8,073 bases of DNA from Halanaerobiaceae bacterium (GTDB lineage: Bacteria; Bacillota; Halanaerobiia; Halanaerobiales; Halarsenatibacteraceae). The position numbers were made by a program, and so were the translations under genes. The stretch is taken from assembly GCA_003554685.1 (NCBI GenBank), contig PWHA01000134.1, positions 1 through 8,073 of the forward strand, given 5' to 3'. Positions within the stretch are counted from its first letter, which is position 1. Each line of letters begins with the position of its first letter. The notes under the pieces were generated by a model. That model did no database searches, was not told the origin of the DNA, and saw only the letters and a list, made by a program, of their open reading frames with translations. Positions 5,832-8,073 of this stretch are shown piece by piece.

Positions 5832-8066
5832 TTAGCTGCTCGAATTGCTGCCCTTTTCCTCGTCCAGTCCGTTGAAATTGTACTGACCGGCGGTCTTGCT
5901 ATCTTCGCCTTCATCAGATTCGGAATTGAGATTGGGCTCATCCACAGGATAATCAACATCCAGATCCCGGTTTTTACGGGAACCTTCATTAGATTTTTTC
6001 TCTGATTTTCCGCCGGAATCTCCGGGAGAGCCTTTCTCTGATTTTCCTTCAGACTCCGGAGATGATTCTTCAGAAGTTTCTTCTTTCTGGCTGCTGGATT
6101 CTTCCTGGTCAGGATCATCTGACTCGGCCTTCTGCGCGCTTCCCGGTCCTCCCCCGGAGTCATCGGGGTTGCCGGAGAAGGTCTGAGGAGCCGGTTCAGC
6201 TTCCTGACCTTGAAAGCCTTCTCTTTCCTGCTCCCGATCCGGCTGGCTTTCTTCCTCTATATCCAGTTCTTCACCCTCTAGCAACTTTTTAATCTGATCG
6301 GCGTTGAGGGTCTCATGCTGCTTGAGAGCTGCAACTATTCGCTCTACAGCATCGGCGTTCTCCTTCAAGAGGTTCTCAGCCTTGCGGTAGCACTGATCAA
6401 CCATGGAGCTGACCTCAGCATCGATTTCAGCAGCCACGCTTTCACTATAATTACGCTGACGGGAAATATCCCGGCCTAAAAAGACCTGCTCATCATGCTT
6501 CTGGCCCAGCGTCAGGGGGCCCAGTTTTTCGCTCATACCGTATTCAGTAATCATGGCTCTGACAATCCGGGTGGCCCTTTCCAGGTCATTCTGGGCTCCG
6601 GTGCTGATATCATCCAGAAAAATGGCCTCAGCAACCCGGCCTCCCAGCAAGGCTGATACCCGATCCAGGAGCTCGCGCTTGGTCATAAAATTGCGGTCAT
6701 CCTCGGGCAGCGGAATGGTGAAACCCCCGGCCCGTCCCCGGGGAATTATTGAAACCTTATGAGTTCTATCTGCATGCTCTAAAAGTTCACCCAGCAGGGC
6801 ATGACCGGTTTCATGATGGGCCACCAGATTTCTTTCTTTGTCGGAAATTACCCGGCTTTTTTGGGCCGGTCCTGCAATAACCCGATCTATGGCATCATCA
6901 AACTCCAGCATGGAGATAATATCCTTACCCCGGCGAGCAGCCAGGATGGCTGCCTCGTTGGCCAGGTTCTCCATATCGGCTCCTGTAAATCCAGGAGTTC
7001 TTTTGGCAAGAGTCTCTATATCAACATTATCATCAGTGGGTTTATCTTTCATGTGAATTTCCAGAATCAGTTCCCGGCCCCGGCGGTCGGGTTTATCGAC
7101 AATCACCTGACGGTCAAAACGTCCGGGACGTAAAAGAGCGGGGTCCAGTACATCAGGACGGTTGGTAGCGGCCATCAGGATTATACCCTCATTGGGTTCA
7201 AAGCCATCCATTTCGTTCAGCAGCTGGTTTAAGGTCTGCTCCCGCTCATCATGACCCCCACCCAGTCCGGCACCTCGCTGGCGTCCAACTGAATCGAGCT
7301 CATCAACAAAGATGATACAGGGAGAATTTTTCTTGCCCTTTTCAAAGAGATCCCTGACCCGGGAGGCCCCGACACCAACAAACATCTCAACAAAATCGGA
7401 ACCCGAGATAAAGAAAAATGGCACTCCGGCTTCACCGGCTACCGCTCTGGCCATCAGAGTTTTACCGGTTCCCGGGGGACCAACCAGCAAAATACCCTTG
7501 GGAACTTCCGCGCCCAGGCGGGCAAATTTGCGGGGATTTTTGAGAAACTCCACCACTTCCTGAAGTTCTTCCTTAACCTCTTCATAATTGGCTACATCCT
7601 CAAAGGTCTGGTTCTTATCACTTTCAGTCATCTGGGTGTCTTTACTCTTGCCAAAGGACATCATCTGACTTCCTCCACCCTGCATCCGGCGCATGATAAA
7701 GACCCAGACTACAATCAATATCAGAATCGGGAACATATAACCTAATATATTGAGCCACCAGGGCGCAGAGGGCTCGGGTTCAGTGTTTATTTCCACATTA
7801 TTAGTCCTGAGCTGCTGCAGGAGATAGGGCATATCATCAGGGGGAATATTTACAGCAAATTCCCGGCCCTGATAGAGCCCTTCAGCTTTTTCGTTGCCGA
7901 TCAGCGTTACCTGGTCGATATTTCCTGCTTCTACCTGATTTATAAAATTTGTATAGGTGAACTCTTCAATTTCTTGAGGAGTTTGCTGCATGAAAAACTG
8001 CGCAATCAAAATTGATAACGCAATCAGCAGTAAATAAAAGCCTATATTCTTGGCGAATTTCTTCAA
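5832..8066 (-). CDS. ftsH: FtsH, membrane-anchored AAA+ zinc metalloprotease, with long acidic tail
   Basis: FtsH degrades misassembled membrane proteins and regulatory proteins as a hexamer at the inner membrane. Residues here: TM1 about 8-26, extracytoplasmic domain about 27-103, TM2 about 105-126, Walker A GPPGTGKT (196-203), pore FVG (229-231), Walker B with Asp255-Glu256, arginine fingers Arg313 and Arg316, zinc motif HETGH (418-422) and probable third ligand Asp494. All key residues are present. It has 744 residues, against about 640 for the E. coli and B. subtilis proteins; the excess is a low-complexity tail from about residue 600, with 41 acidic and 14 basic residues in positions 601-744. 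The start is a TTG at 8066 that aligns with the family N-terminus, but only seven bases lie beyond it, so a ribosome binding site cannot be checked and a start just outside the window is possible. Leftward transcription ends at the terminator at 5611-5642. Confidence 0.96.
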   Translation of the reverse strand: MKKFAKNIGFYLLLIALSILIAQFFMQQTPQEIEEFTYTNFINQVEAGNIDQVTLIGNEKAEGLYQGREFAVNIPPDDMPYLLQQLRTNNVEINTEPEPSAPWWLNILGYMFPILILIVVWVFIMRRMQGGGSQMMSFGKSKDTQMTESDKNQTFEDVANYEEVKEELQEVVEFLKNPRKFARLGAEVPKGILLVGPPGTGKTLMARAVAGEAGVPFFFISGSDFVEMFVGVGASRVRDLFEKGKKNSPCIIFVDELDSVGRQRGAGLGGGHDEREQTLNQLLNEMDGFEPNEGIILMAATNRPDVLDPALLRPGRFDRQVIVDKPDRRGRELILEIHMKDKPTDDNVDIETLAKRTPGFTGADMENLANEAAILAARRGKDIISMLEFDDAIDRVIAGPAQKSRVISDKERNLVAHHETGHALLGELLEHADRTHKVSIIPRGRAGGFTIPLPEDDRNFMTKRELLDRVSALLGGRVAEAIFLDDISTGAQNDLERATRIVRAMITEYGMSEKLGPLTLGQKHDEQVFLGRDISRQRNYSESVAAEIDAEVSSMVDQCYRKAENLLKENADAVERIVAALKQHETLNADQIKKLLEGEELDIEEESQPDREQEREGFQGQEAEPAPQTFSGNPDDSGGGPGSAQKAESDDPDQEESSSQKEETSEESSPESEGKSEKGSPGDSGGKSEKKSNEGSRKNRDLDVDYPVDEPNLNSESDEGEDSKTAGQYNFNGLDEEKGSNSSS
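5979..6050 (-). repeat. 36-bp imperfect tandem duplication within the ftsH tail
   Basis: Residues 673-684 (EGKSEKGSPGDS) and 685-696 (GGKSEKKSNEGS) are consecutive 12-residue copies. At DNA level an identical 15-mer encoding GKSEK occurs at 6033-6047 and 5997-6011, exactly 36 bases apart. This points to growth of the tail by in-frame slippage or unequal crossing-over. Confidence 0.75.
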
Positions 8067-8073
8067 ATTGCTG

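Noticed and set aside
5813..6163. 116-codon minus-strand ORF overlapping the ftsH tail in another frame
   Set aside because: It is rich in Arg and Lys as expected from shifting the frame of a Ser/Glu/Gly-rich tail, has no ribosome binding site, and ftsH itself is intact.

Overview
The window looks like chromosomal DNA from a free-living anaerobic or facultative bacterium of the Bacillota/Halanaerobiales type. The grounds are strong purine-rich Shine-Dalgarno sequences, fairly balanced base composition inside genes with very AT-rich gaps, a FtsH with a Firmicutes-like N-terminus, and a large GAF/PAS/GGDEF/HD-GYP protein. The unusually acidic FtsH tail would suit a salt-adapted organism. This placement is inference; there is no rRNA or other marker gene to fix it.

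Layout. At 1-121 (+) is the C-terminal end of a protein ending in what looks like a cobalamin-binding domain. Its stop codon overlaps the start of a six-helix membrane protein of unknown function (118-627, +). A gene-free, AT-rich stretch of about 0.5 kb (628-1125) carries several small dyads, a candidate promoter and an imperfect tandem repeat. It leads to a 926-residue soluble c-di-GMP enzyme (1141-3921, +) with both a GGDEF synthase domain and an HD-GYP hydrolase domain behind GAF and PAS sensors. That gene ends 11 bp inside the 3' end of a convergent gene, fetB. The leftward pair fetA (4814-5464, -) and fetB (3911-4717, -) encodes a FetAB/YbbLM-type ABC system, linked in E. coli to iron export. 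A 367-bp gap (5465-5831) separates fetA from ftsH and holds a strong leftward Rho-independent terminator, an array of 12-bp repeats and AT-rich hairpins. At the right edge is ftsH (5832-8066, -), the membrane-anchored AAA+ zinc protease, with an extra acidic, Ser-rich tail of about 140 residues.

How the parts relate. ftsH is transcribed leftward and is probably stopped by the terminator at 5611-5642, so fetAB should have its own promoter, most likely inside the repeat array just upstream of fetA. The c-di-GMP gene probably has its own promoter near 1061. Nothing in the window ties these units into one pathway. I do not see a clearly new multi-gene system. The less ordinary elements are the FtsH tail, the 12-bp repeat array before fetA, the GYP-to-GNP change in an otherwise intact HD-GYP domain, the coupled B12-binding/membrane-protein pair, and the convergent gene overlap.
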